A DNA stretch of 64,000 bases from positions 4,660,501 to 4,724,500 of the forward strand of contig NW_026947488.1 of NCBI RefSeq assembly GCF_034190915.1. Direction: 5' to 3'. Below the pieces are notes generated by a model that saw nothing but the letters and a program-made list of their open reading frames with translations, ran no database searches and was not told the DNA's origin. The translations under genes and the position numbers were made by a program. This document shows, one piece after another, positions 44,571 through 56,080 of this stretch. The first letter of the stretch is position 1; each line of letters begins with the position of its first letter. The stretch comes from Cavia porcellus. Taxonomy: Eukaryota > Chordata > Mammalia > Rodentia > Caviidae.

Positions 44571-47500
44571 AAGTTACCTACGTGACTAGATGAAGAACCC
44601 AAAATTTCCCAAAGACCTATCTGTTCTAGAGCTGAGATTTCTTCTGGACTATTAACATTATCTCTGTCTATTCCCAGAGATGGTGATAAGTATCTTGTGC
44701 AGGCTTGGATTTTAGAACTTTTTGATTCCAGGTTTTTTATTTGAAAAGTAAGCCCTAAACAATAGAGTTGGAACACTATCATGTTTTTCTCTCTCTCTTT
44801 CAAAAGGTTAAAGAAGCACCCATTCAGGTCCCTTGATTATTGGGTTAATTTTCTACTTGGCAATGCAGTTGGAGTCAATCATAGCTTTTGTTTCTGGACA
44901 CATTTTGCTAGGATTGGAGAGTCTTCCTACACCTAAAATGCTTAGGTTCCTGTGCCACACAGTCACTCCTCTGTCCCTTCTCTACTGCCTTGCCCCTGAG
45001 AAATAACACAGTTTGCAATAGCTTTAATCCAAGACAGTTCTTTCCCCGGTAGCTTTGCCGCTCTAGGACCCTTCTAGAGTGGGACTTTCACTTATCTCCA
45101 GACCATATTTTAAAAAACTGGTCTATTTTTAATATTAAAACTCTTAAAAATGAATACAAAGGTTTTAGTTCAAGTGTATCTGCCTTTCAGTCTTAGACAG
45201 AAGTGGAGATTCACTCCTCTTCCCTTTCTCCTCAAGAATGATGCTGACTGATTTTTATATCACAGAGAAGTTCAATGATACAGCAAAATATTCCAAGGAA
45301 ACTTACGAGTTTAACAACAGTTTTAAATGAGGACAATTATTAAAGAATAGGCACAGCCCCAGTTCCCAGAGGACTGCCTCTCTTGTCATGATTTCTCTCT
45401 AGAATATCTTAACAGGCCAGCCACTATTCCCGAAGATATGCTAACTGAGGTTCTAAAAAGGAAGGCTTATAGTTAAATATGGTCCAAGGGTCACAGGCCA
45501 TGTATCCTGCTATAGCAGGGCAGGTAAAAGCCTTGGCAGGCCTTCCTCCCTCTGTTTAGAATGCATACTTACTCTGAAGAGTGCCACCTAGTCTTTCTAC
45601 ACCCAAACCTGGCCTGTGCACCCACACCTGGCAACAGTTAAAAGTACCTTTCACAGTCGGCTCCTCTAGAGGAACAATTAGATGAGGCTATCAAAATGGC
45701 AGTTTTGGCTATCAGCTGTGTTTATTCAACAACTATGACTATCAAAAGAACAATTAGAAGCCTAGATAGCTAGATATAGCTAGATATTCCAATCAGATAA
45801 ACTATCATCCTGGCGCTCATCTTAAAAACTATCTTTGCTTTCACAAATGTAAAACATTTTTACTTCTTCTGACTCTTATCATAAGAGATCTCTGTTAATT
45901 GACTTATAAATAAGTTCTGACTAGTCTTATTCTGTAAAAGAATTATTATAATTTGACTTGGCCAAATACTATATCCAAGTACGCCTTGGTTTACAAACAA
46001 CTAGTCCTATGTGTGGTCGTCCATCTGTCTGTCCAATCAATCACCAGTTATAATACTTATAGCTATTTTGTTTGAGTGCAACAATTTTTTGTCTTTTGCC
46101 TTTTGGATTTTTAAGCTGTTTGTCTGTAACTTAAGCTGACTGATAGGTAAATGTCAGAGTTAAAGATATACTTTTGCTCAGGCTTCCAGCTGATCAAAAT
46201 GATGCCAAGGTTGATTTCACAAATATGATACAATATTGTTGTCTGTGTACTTGGAGTCTTTCATTGGTTAAAATAAATATGTTAAATATTATGATCCAGT
46301 TCTCCTAAGTCATCCAAAAAGTGCTAAAACAATTAAATAGAGACCCCTGGACTTAGAAAAACTGCTGGTCAGGACTCCCTTTGGTGAATAAATGAGCAGA
46401 TGCCTAGAAACAGCTTTTTCCAGCCTTTAATCATTAATGGGACCCCAACCGTTTCTATTGATTTATGGGAGACACACCTCAGTAAACATTACTAAACATG
46501 TTACTATGTTTACTTTTTTGTAATATGTTTACTTTGGTTGAGTTTTCTGTGGGTAAGACAATACAGTTTTCTTGTTTAAAAATGTCCTTAATATAAAACT
46601 AAATTAAAAGATAAAGGTTTCCATATAGCAGGGACATTTATTATTGCTGATATTATTGTGTATTAAACATATTCATACCTTCTGGGTAAACAGGTATTCT
46701 AAGAGTAAAAGTGGAACTGTTTAACCTTTTTCGTAGACTCAAATATGTGCCTTTCTCTTGTGCTTCAGTGAGTTGTGATAGGAGGTATATGTTAAACTAG
46801 CATGAGACCACCAGTCAAATGACAGACTAAAAATAAAGCCTATGTGATGCATGTTATATATGAGATGCTCAAACACTGAGGAGTCCAGACGTCACACTGT
46901 TCTTTGATGATGTCCTATTAAAGGCTACCATATTAGGTGAGAACTTCTTTATATGCTAAATAGAGATGATAAAACTAAATAAGCAGTTCTATACTAAGAC
47001 AGACATGTGTTTAAATGTGTTTCAACAATGTCTTGATTGTCATGGCAAAATACTATGTTTTCTTTATAAAATTTTATAATTGTTGTCTGTTGATACTCTA
47101 CAGGGATTCAGCTACCAAACCAACCACAACTGGTAAAATAAATAAATAAATAAATAAGTAAGTAAGTAACAGTCCTCTGGCTATACATTATACTTCACAG
47201 TACCTGATATTCAGATGAGATTACAATAGTTAAGCTCACTGCTCCTACTGCAACACTGATAACACTGATTTTCTCTTTTGGGTGTTCCACAATGAAAGTA
47301 CAGAGACCACAGCTAGAAAGGTAACTGGGATAAGACAACAGTCAATATTTTGGCCTGACCCTCCAAGATTAATGAGGACCCAATGAGAACTTTTCCTACA
47401 GGATCTTACAACCTTGGCAAGTAACCTAATCTCCTGGGTGGGGAGACTGCTTGAACCCATAAGATAGAGATCAACACATGTACAGAGTGCCCAAGAGAGA

Positions 47501-48300
47501 AAAGCCTCCTATGCCATCACAGAAAGCATCATGGTCAAGCAAGACTGTGACCCACCCTGGCAGCTGATGCAGGAGCTGAGAGACTGTATATAGCTCCAAA
47601 AGTAATGCCTGAGGAGACATACCTGACCTTGGGAGACAGCAAGAGATTAACTTTGACTGACACAGGTCTCATTCTTAATCTGAAATACCCAACAGAAAAC
47701 TAAAACCAAAAGAGATAGATAAATTTTCATCTTTCCATGTGCCCTCTGAAGTGTTGATTATTCAGTGTAGAACACACCAAAGAGGAGCTGACAAAGTATC
47801 TCAAACACCAACTTAAGAAAGACAGTACATGTGATCCTGTTGATTCCATTACCTGTCAAGGTAGCAGGCCTGGACTCTGGAGACATCACACCCAATTCAC
47901 ACCAGGGGAACCTGAGACTGTCTCTGAGAGTGAGCAGTCATCTAAATACTCCTGAGAACTTATAAAAGATACCTTTAATAGCGTGGGCACAGGAATATGC
48001 AGAGTCATTACAACAAATACCTTGCTAGGTATGTGGCTTGCTCCCCTTGTCAAGTACCCACTGGGCCTTAACATATTTCAACTGGTCTTTGTCTCCTAAA
48101 TAAAAAATAAAATTAATGAGACAAAGCTGTCCTCCAAAACTGGACAGCCTTAGACATCCTGACAGCAGCACAAGGGAGTACTTGTACAATTATAAAAGTG
48201 AAATGTTGTGTGTACATTCCTGACACTTTTCCTAATATCTTAATGGTTGTTCAAAATATTAGATAGGTTAATGCCATATTGGGTTCTGAAATTCCCTAGG
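44571..48300 (+). other. ERV-A internal region, pol not found; env-derived sequence in the 3' half
   Basis: 45,880-48,300 parallels 7,370-8,460 in ERV-B and so is env-related. 44,571-45,880 has no recognised domain. A simple (AAAT)n run lies at 47,134-47,170. Confidence 0.4.
47134..47170. repeat. (AAAT)n / (AAGT)n microsatellite
   Basis: About six AAAT-type units pass into three AAGT units. Pure enough to be polymorphic. Confidence 0.85.
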
Positions 48301-48317
48301 CTTTCTCCCTATTCTCT

Positions 48318-48527
48318 TTGTGTGAAGCTATTACTGGTTCTTCCTGGAAAAAAATATTTTTGCTTATATTCATAATAGCCTTGTTGATTTTATTGTTTGA
48401 CCCAAGCACACTTAACTGTTTCTTTGGCCTTATCTCCTCCAGACTTAAAGCTATACATCTACCCAAGAAAAAAACACCTGCCATTTATCAAAGGCCTTAT
48501 CAAAGGCCCTCTGAAGAGTGTCCCTGA
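48318..48527 (+). pseudogene. ERV-A Env transmembrane C-terminal tail
   Basis: Open 69 codons with a hydrophobic membrane anchor (IFLLIFIIALLILLF), then 'STLNCFFGLISSRLKAIHLPK', typical in layout of the membrane span and cytoplasmic tail of gammaretroviral Env. The same tail, more broken, is at 8,480-8,600. The upstream surface part is not open. Confidence 0.6.
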
Positions 48528-48617
48528 CTGCCAGTCACAACTACAACCCCCTTTAGTCTTAAGTAGCCAGAACAGTCATCAATAAGGCAATTCAGGATAC
48601 CTCTTCAGAGCAGGGAC

Positions 48618-49216
48618 TGTTATAGACAGCTAAGTTAGGTAAAATATTATAGGCAGTCAGATAGACCTAGGTCCTCAAGAGAGCCAGGACAAAATGTGAA
48701 AACACACAACTGTGGCCAGAGACACATCAGTGGGAGGCCAGGCCTCAAGATAACAACAAAAGGAGTAGGCCTCCATACTCCCCAAGAGATAAGTGGTAAC
48801 ACCTGGTCTAATAAAAACTAGCTAGGCATCAGTCACCTCAGCAGACAACCAAGACTCCCAGATCAATCACCTACCTGAGATCTTCATTCTTTCTATGCTT
48901 GCTAGCTACATGACTTGCTTCCCCCTTGGATCAATATTACCTAAGCAGCTATACTTATAATCTTACTAGTTGATCACAGCTATAACTTACATAGCTCCCA
49001 CATGATTGTGCTCTATAAAACTTTCCCTGAGAAGTGGGGTCCTTGGGCAACCCACTTTCCAGGGGTCTCCCCCTCCTGTCCCTTCAGCAGGAGCTTTCTC
49101 TCCATAAATGTTTCCTACTCTTAACCTTCTTTGTCCTGAAATTATTATTTTATTTTAGATAACTCAGCATATCAGATATCTAACAAGTTGAAAGTTATAA
49201 TATTTCCCTTATATCA
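48618..49216 (+). repeat. ERV-A 3' LTR
   Basis: Starts TGTTATAGACAGC after a purine-rich stretch (AGAGCAGGGAC) and ends TATCA. Contains 'ctctataaaac' (TATA-like, 49,013) and 'ccataaatg' (poly(A)-signal-like, 49,101). A primer-site-like TGGAGGCTATGACACCAT follows, which is normal after a 5' LTR but not after a 3' LTR. Confidence 0.75.
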
Positions 49217-49441
49217 TATTTGGAGGCTATGACACCATCCCTGTATCTAAATGATTCCATGAAATAGAAAGGGAAGGATACTTCCAAACCAATTCTATTA
49301 GGTCAATGACACTCTGATACCAAAACTGGACAAAGACATAAGAAAAAAGAAAACTATTCACCAATATCTTCATTAAAATAGCAGTAGAAATCCTTAATAA
49401 AATAATTGCAAACTCAACCACCTATTAAACAGATTACACAC

Positions 49442-49598
49442 TGATAACATAGGGGAAAGAAACTCCCAACATGCTAGATGTCCACTACAAGTCATGTTCT
49501 CTAAAATCAGAAAAAGACTTTTAGGAACAACAGAGGTTTAAAAAAAAGCTTCTGTCGGAGAGAGAGAGCTTTATTGAAGAAAGAAAGCTTCTGTCCGG

Positions 49599-49634
<36 letters not shown>

Positions 49635-50139
49635 AGAGATCCCAAGAGGGTTGACAAAGACCCTGCCTTTTCTAGGGATTTTACAGAGCAAAACCATAAG
49701 GTGAAGCAGGTCCAAGGTGGAGAAAAATGGCAAATCACAAGGTGGGCATGGGCATGAGGTGGGACCAAACTATGGTCAGTAAGATCACGAGTACAACTGC
49801 TCAGGTAAAACTGATCAAATAGGGATCAGATGGGGAGCCGACTCACCTAGCAAGCAGGCGTGATACAGAAGAGGGCCTTTTCCTATAGGTTGCTGGGTTA
49901 GTGGCTCTTCCTGGCTTCCTCAAGGTAACTGATACCTGTTTAGAATATTCCTGATGTTTATCCTTAGGAATTATGTAGTTACATTTGTTTTATCTTTTGT
50001 CCTGAGGTCTGGCGTACAGCAGGAGATGTCTGTTCCCTCCATAGCTGCAAGGTATCTGGCCTTTTGCACTGACTCCTTCAAGGACCTAACCCTATCTGAT
50101 TGCCTATAACATGTTTATCTAACTTAGCTGCCTATAACA
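49442..50139 (-). mobile_element. Inverted solo LTR, ERV-A-related
   Basis: On the minus strand it starts TGTTATAGGCAGCTAAG, nearly equal to the first bases of the ERV-A 3' LTR, and contains AATAAA (reverse of 'tttatt' at 49,571). L1 sequence resumes immediately at 50,140, so it inserted into the L1. The rest diverges from ERV-A, so it belongs to a related subfamily. Confidence 0.6.
49553..49634. repeat. (GA)n / (CAGA)n simple repeat
   Basis: Two 'gcttctgtc-ggagagagag' blocks are followed by about seven CAGA units inside the inverted LTR. Confidence 0.85.
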
Positions 50140-50441
50140 CTATGATCATGCTGTTTTCATCCCATGGATGTAAAATGGTTCAATTTGTACCAATGAATAA
50201 ATGTTATGCACTACATAACAGAATCAAAGATAAATCACTTGATTATCTGAATACATCCAGAAATAATCAACAAATTTTAAATAGCCTCATGACAAAAGCC
50301 CCAAAGAAACTAGGTGTTGAAGGATCATACCATATATAATAAAGACTATATACAAGAAACCTATGGACAACATCATACTGGATGGGAAAACACTAGAGCA
50401 TTGCCTCCAAAACCAGGAATGAGGAAAGAATATCTATTCTT

Positions 50442-50516
50442 GGGCTGGGGATACAGCTGAGTGGTATAAGCGCCTCCCTGGCATGCACAAGGTCCTGAGT
50501 TCAATCCCTGGTACAA
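50442..50516 (+). mobile_element. ID SINE
   Basis: 'gggctggggatacagctgag' to 'gagttcaatccctggtac': a tRNA-Ala-derived body with A and B boxes. The tail has become a TA microsatellite. Confidence 0.85.
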
Positions 50517-50672
50517 TATATATATATAGTTTATATATATATAATTTATATATATAGTGTACATATATAGTTTATATATATTTAACTATATATATATAAA
50601 TAATTTATATATATAGTGTATATATATAGTTTATGTATATAGTTTATATATACACTTAACTATATATATATA
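50517..50672. repeat. AT-rich (TA)n microsatellite
   Basis: About 155 bp of 'tatata' runs broken by 'gtttatata', 'gtgtatata' and 'aactata' units. Derived from the ID SINE tail. Confidence 0.85.
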
Positions 50673-50955
50673 TTCTCAACCACTCTCACTGAATAAGGTA
50701 CTTGAATTTTTAGGCAGAAAATTAGATATGAGAAAGGAATAAAATGGATACAAATAGGAAAGGAAAAAGGTCAATTATCCTCATCTGCAGATGGTGTGAT
50801 CTTATATTTAAAAGATTCTAAAGAATCAATGAAAGAACTTTGTAAGCTGATAAACTCAGGAAAATAGCAGATCACAAAACTAACACTAAGAAACCAACAG
50901 CTTTGGTAGGCACCAACAGTGAATTAGCTGAGAAAGAAACCAGGAAAACAATACC

Positions 50956-51153
50956 ATTCACAACAGTAGCTAAAAATGAAATAAAATAAGGTACCAACCT
51001 AACCAAAGAAGTCAAAGACATCTACAATGAAAATGCAACAGCACTAAAGGAAGATTCACAACAGTAGCTAAAAATGAAATAAAATAAGGTACCAACCTAA
51101 CCAAAGAAGTCAAAGACATCTACAATGAAAATGCAACAGCACTAAAGGAAGAT
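50956..51153 (+). repeat. Perfect 98-bp tandem duplication inside the L1
   Basis: The unit starting 'attcacaacagtagctaaaa' at 50,956 recurs at 51,054 with no differences seen through 'gcactaaaggaaga'. Surrounding L1 sequence is decayed, so the duplication is much younger than the L1. Confidence 0.92.
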
Positions 51154-52201
51154 AGTGGAGTAGACACCAGAAGAGGGAAAGATCCCCACCATGTTCATGC
51201 ATCAGCAGAACTACTACGGTTAGTTGACCCAATGACCAAAGGTCAGGTACAGATTCATTACAATCCTCACCAAAATTCAAATAATATTCTTCACAGAACT
51301 AGAAAAGAAACCTAAACTTCCTTTGGGAAAACAAAACATTTAGAACAGTCAAAACTATCCTATGCTGAAAGAACAAGGATGGAGGCATCAGGACATCTGA
51401 TTTCAAATTACACCACCAAGCATAATAACAAACGCAGAACGACACTGGCAAAAAAAAGTCTCTTCTGGTCCAGGGTAAGAGAGGAGAGGAAACAAAAACA
51501 AACACACACAATGAAAGCAATCAGATTCCTGACAATCGGGCCAAACATACATATTGCAGAAAAAAATAGCTTCTTTAAGAAGAGGTATTGGTAAACAGAA
51601 CATCTGTATTTAAAAATTAAAACTAGATCCCTATCTCTTGCCTTGTACAAAAACAAATTCATAATGGACCAAATGTCTGGATATAAGAACTGGAACTCTG
51701 GAAGAACTAGAAAAAAACACACAAAAGAAACAAAGGCACAGGGAATGATTTTCTGAATGTGATTCCAACACTCAGGAAAGTATAAGTCGGCAAATGGGAC
51801 AACATCAAATTAAAAATTTCTGCACAAGAAAGGAAAAGAGAACGAAGACACAGCCTAGGAATTGCCAGAAAACTTTCTCCAGCTACTCTTCCAATACAGC
51901 ATTAATATCTACAATTACTTAAATATGTTTACAACACAACTCCAAAAGGCTCAGTCAATGAATAGGCAAATGAATGGAGGAGACACTTCTCAAAAAATTA
52001 CAAATGGCCAGTACATATAAGAAAAAATATTTAAGACTTTTAGCCAGTAGGGAAATACAAACATACATTGAGATTCAATCTCACCCTACTTAGGATAAAT
52101 CTTGTTAACAATATATGAAATATATTTGCCTACACTGCTGAGGGAATATTAGTGTAGTCACTATGAAAATCAGTAAAAAGTTTCTCAAAAAACTAAAAAT
52201 C

Positions 52202-52292
52202 GGGGCTGGAGATTTAGCTCAGAGACATAAGCACCTGCCTGGCAAGTGTGAGGTTGTGGATTCCGTTCCAAAATCAAAAACAAAACAAACTA
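52202..52292 (+). mobile_element. ID SINE
   Basis: 'ggggctggagatttagctca' to 'gtggattccgttcc', then an A-rich tail with C interruptions. Within L1 sequence. Confidence 0.8.
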
Positions 52293-52395
52293 AAAATGCA
52301 ACTACCATATGAGCCAACTCTAAGAGTCTCTAGTACATAACCACAGAAATTAAATCAGTCACTGCACTGTGTACCTCTGCAGTGATTATACAGGG

Positions 52396-52475
52396 CAGGG
52401 GTAGTGAACCTACAGCATGCGTGCTGCAGCAAGCTATTTGTATCACTGAAAGGACTAAAAGTTTCGCCATCACTG
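52396..52475 (+). mobile_element. hAT-type MITE, copy 4
   Basis: 80 bp, 'caggggtagtgaacct' to 'gtttcgccatcactg'. Flanks ATACAGGG and ACATAGGA agree at 5 of 8 positions. Confidence 0.7.
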
Positions 52476-53029
52476 ACATAGGAATTCCTGTATTGATTTT
52501 TACTGTAACCATATAAGGATAACTGCAGCGTCATGTTTATGGTGACAAAATTCACAAGAGCCATAGGTGCCCATGAATGGATGAAAGGATAACGTGTACT
52601 GTACGTATAAGTAGTACTTGGAAATAAGTTAAAAAATTATATCACTTTAGGAAAATTAGTGACACTGTAGGTCAACATATCAAGTGACATAAACTATCCT
52701 AAGAAAAGTACTCCATGTTTTTACCTAACACCTATAACCATAAATAAATGGCAGAAAATAAGGGAGACTATGATGCAAGAAGAATGGACAAGGGGAGGAA
52801 AGAAAGGATAAGGCAATAGGGAAGATGGATATAATCTAAACAGGTTATACACATGTATGAAAACAGTATACTAAAACCCTGTTATATAAAAACAGGCACC
52901 CACAAAACTACATATAAAAAGGAAATACCAGCAGGATTCAAAAACATTGAGTGAACAGGTGAAGTCATCATAGGAACAGGTGTGCATGCTCTAGGTCACT
53001 GTGTAGCTTGTTTTTTAGCTCATCCTCTT

Positions 53030-53455
53030 GGATAGTGTTGTAGGATGTGATCACTGTGATAAGACACATGAGCATATTAACATAAAAGACAAAAGATGTA
53101 CTTAGGCTCACAGATTCAGAGGTTTCAGTCCATGGTCACTGGCTCTGTTGTTTCTGGGTGGTGGCGAGGGCAAGCTTCATAGCTGAGGTGGCGTGGCACA
53201 GGGAAGTAGTTTATCTCACGGCAGACAGGAAACATAAAAAGAGAGAAACAGTCAGAGGGTAAGGAAGGGGCTGGGAAACAGATATAAAATCTAAGTTCAG
53301 TGCCCCTTGACCCCAGGGACCAGAGAACCTGATGTCATCCCCACAGTCAGGCTCCATGAAGCACCCTTTTCACTTAGGACCCACCTCCTGTTTACATCAC
53401 CTCCCAATGCTGCCATCAGATCATGGCATATCAACATCTAAAAGTGAAGATTTTA
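53030..53455 (-). repeat. Rodent-type medium-reiteration interspersed repeat, copy 1
   Basis: Contains 'aggctcacagattcagagg', 'tttcagtccatggtc', 'atctcacggcagacaggaa' and 'cccacctcctgtttacatc'. Two shorter relatives lie at 58,975-59,165 and 60,510-60,690. I recognise the style (LTR/MaLR-like or URR-like) but cannot name the family. Strand is arbitrary. Confidence 0.45.
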
Positions 53456-53940
53456 AAACTACTAATGATAAAGCTTGACATCAATAAAATCTTTGAGGAG
53501 GAGGACTGTGAATATGACAGCAACACAGACCATAACATGCACAGACCCTCCCAGGATTCTTCTTACAAAATAAATTCTAACCATTAATGAGACCCATTGA
53601 TCTACTCGGCATCTTCATGACCCAACCACCCTCCAAATGTCCTCTCTCAGAACACATGAGCCTTTAAGGGATAATTTTATTCAGAGTAGCAGAATGTCAT
53701 AGTAGTTATGGGAGCCTAAAATTTTAGAGGAAAATCAGCTGCAATGAGTTGGTGTGCTAACTTGGAAAACGTGAATTCCCAAATCTCCCTTTCTGTCAAC
53801 ATATGCTTGTTCCTATGCACATGGGAAAAATGCCAGACACTATGTCCTACAGGTGGGAAAGTCAGCAAGGATCTGGATCATTCCAACACTGGCCACAAGC
53901 ATGTCTGCTTTCCAGGATACTGGATGCGGGGAGGAATCAG

Positions 53941-54104
53941 CTTCTGGGGATTCCCACCTGACACAGTGATGCAATTTGTTCTCAAAACAATAGAACTGTT
54001 TAAATGGCAAATTGTGGTTGTGAAAGACCAGGGTGCACACTCTCTTAGAAGAGATAAATTAATATGAAGTCACTGGAATACAGAAACAGTGACTGTAGTG
54101 ACAC
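53941..54104 (+). repeat. 164-bp segment duplicated at 56,515-56,678 (source candidate)
   Basis: Matches the second copy at about 93 percent (12 differences counted by eye), from 'cttctggggattcccacc' to 'gactgtagtgacac'. It lies inside a 107-codon open frame (53,744-54,067) with no recognised domain. Sequence on both sides continues without break, so this is the likely source. Confidence 0.85.
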
Positions 54105-54684
54105 AGTTTTAATTTCATGCTGAGTTCCCTATGATCTGTGTGAAGGATCACTGCGGGTAGTATATCCCCAAAAGAATCATCTCTAACTGAAACGATAACC
54201 ACTGCATCCTAAAAGCACAGGAGTGAAGGTAGGTAGCAGTAAGAAATCCTGCAAATAATCAGAGGAGAACCTGATGCATGTCAAGCCAGTAACAGATGGT
54301 TGGCAGAGCTGTGCAAGCTGAATTATCCAGTGATGGTAACGGAAACACAAAATCTCAGCCTAGCCCCTCGGCTCCTGAGCCCTACATTCATTGTTAATGA
54401 TTACAAGATAATCCTGGCCATGCAAGTGTTGTGTGATAGCAACAAACAAATCAATGCAATGCAGAGATTCAACAATGGGGCATGGTGTGACCCATAGGAA
54501 AACTTAAAATTATACATGTACATTAAAATAATGCATTGCTCCCATAAAACATCAGGCAAGGAAACAAGAAAACAAAACCAAACAAAAGAGCATGGATATA
54601 AGGTGCCAAGGACATAGCAGTATAAGTCATATGAAATATAACTGAGCCAAGAGAATAAACCACGCATCTGTGCCACTGGACAAT

Positions 54685-54772
54685 GGGGTTTTACTACTTT
54701 GCCTAGGCTAGTTCCCAACTGATGGGCTCAAGTGACCATCCGGCTTATCAGCCCACGGCACCCAGGTGTATT
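54685..54772 (-). mobile_element. B1-like SINE fragment, inverted
   Basis: The plus strand shows the inverted body: 'ggttttactactttgccta', 'gggctcaagtgacc', 'gcccacggcacccag'. Diverged. Confidence 0.5.
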
Positions 54773-55251
54773 AACACCACAGCAGCTTGCAGGACTACTC
54801 TCAACAGAGTGGCTGGGAGATCTGACACCAGAGGGGTCAGGAAAAACATTCTAAATAATGACGTTTGGTAACAGTACAAACTTCACCTCTAAGAGTTTAG
54901 CAAATGCAAACACAAGAAATAATAAATCCATATCAAATCTCAATCAAATCACTGAAAAATCTTAAAATAGCCAAAGAAAAGAGGCCTCACCAACAAAGGG
55001 ACTAAGGCTAACTGCAGACATGTCAGACACAATGGGAGTCACAGCCAAGTAACATCTGAAATGTGCTGACAGGAAAAGAATCACCTCATACTTCTTCACC
55101 CCAAAAAAACATTTTCTGAAAATAGTCGTTTTCTAACATGCATAAAGTAAATAGGGCCAGGGTCCGTATGGGTTTGATCTCTCTCACCAAACAAAAAGAA
55201 AACAAAAGGGATTTAAAAAAAAAAAAAAACCCTAAGAAAAACAAAAAACCT

Positions 55252-55341
55252 GGGCCGGGGACTTAGCTCAGTGACATAAGCGCCTGCCTGGCAAGCACCA
55301 GGCCTTGAGTTTGATCCCTGGTACCAAAAAGACAAAAAAAC
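55252..55341 (+). mobile_element. ID SINE
   Basis: 'gggccggggacttagctcag' to 'gagtttgatccctggtacc', with an A-rich tail. Close to consensus. Confidence 0.85.
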
Positions 55342-55664
55342 GAAACCCGAATGACTCATCAGTAGTGAATCTGCAAATGGTTTCAGAAGAAAACGACAAA
55401 CGACAAGATTGCCAGAATATACAAATTCACCTTAGCCAAAGAGGGAAGGGTGGGCTGCCACGGTGAAACAACGGTGCTGCGATTACGTCAACAACAAAGC
55501 AAAGTTGGGAGCAAACAACCCTGCGCAGGACAGGGGCCATCTTCTAACTCAACCGGGCCACTCGGGAGCACGGGAGGTGCGCCACTATGAGGAGACTCGC
55601 GCCCTCCTCCACGTGGACCCGACCCGCGAGGCACAGAAAAGCGCGAAGCGCCGGGACAGCCCAC

Positions 55665-55784
55665 AGCCCTCAGCCCTCAGCCCTCCGCGCTCATCCCTCT
55701 GCGCTCCGCCCTCCGCCTTCGGCCCTCGGCCCTCCGCCCTCCACCCTCCGCCTTCGGCCCTCGGCCCTCAGCCCTCGGCCCTCC
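55665..55784. repeat. GC-rich heptamer minisatellite
   Basis: About seventeen 7-bp units of the type ccctcag / ccctccg / ccttcgg / ccctcgg in direct array, inside the CpG island. The regular alternation of variants suggests higher-order duplication. Confidence 0.85.
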
Positions 55785-56070
55785 TCAGGGCCCGCGGCCT
55801 TCCCCCGGCGGCCCCGCTGTGGGCCAGAAGTTACAGGGAACCGAGTCACACGCGTGCCCTCAGCCAGCTGTCCCGGGAGCGCGGGCCGAGCGCCGCCTCC
55901 TCCATCGCGGCCCCGCCAGGCTCGACGGGCTCGCCCCGCGCCGCGTTCCCGCCGTCCGCGCTGAGGAAATGCGCGGGCGACCCCCGGGCGACGACGCCGA
56001 GCGACGCGCACCAGGGACCTGAGGGGCACGGCCGCGATCCGCTCACTCAAACGGCCGCGCGCCGCCCAGC

Positions 56071-56080
56071 GCGCCTGCGC
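56071..56080 (-). promoter_or_regulatory. NRF1-type site
   Basis: GCGCCTGCGC fits the palindrome-like NRF1 core GCGCMTGCGC, common in TATA-less CpG promoters. Confidence 0.45.

Larger units (their letters stand above)
41267..49216 (+). mobile_element. ERV-A: old, defective provirus
   Basis: Two related LTRs (41,267-41,835 and 48,618-49,216) flank about 6.8 kb with a recognisable gag capsid trace and an env C-terminal tail. I found no reverse transcriptase or integrase, so pol appears deleted or beyond recognition. The 5' LTR lacks its first ~40 bases and starts directly in L1 sequence, so the left edge is a rearrangement rather than an integration site. Confidence 0.7.
49246..52960 (+). mobile_element. 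Decayed L1 ORF2 to 3' UTR, with later insertions
   Basis: L1 ORF2 reads in broken frames from 'ccaaaccaattctattagg' to the C-terminal region near 52,110 and on into 3' UTR-like sequence ('gggaagatggatataat'). It is interrupted by an inverted LTR (49,442-50,139), an ID SINE with a TA-rich tail (50,442-50,672), a second ID SINE (52,202-52,292) and a MITE (52,396-52,475). Confidence 0.75.

Noticed and set aside
47134..47170. CRISPR-like or functional array
   Set aside because: Simple AAAT/AAGT microsatellite.
50442..50516. tRNA gene
   Set aside because: Has A and B boxes but is an ID SINE: diverged from tRNA, A-rich tail, and many dispersed copies in the window.
53744..54067. 107-codon ORF as a real gene (partly conserved in the copy at 56,459-56,641)
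   Set aside because: The shared open stretch is explained by the 164-bp duplication at ~93 percent identity. Too short to show selection, and no domain.
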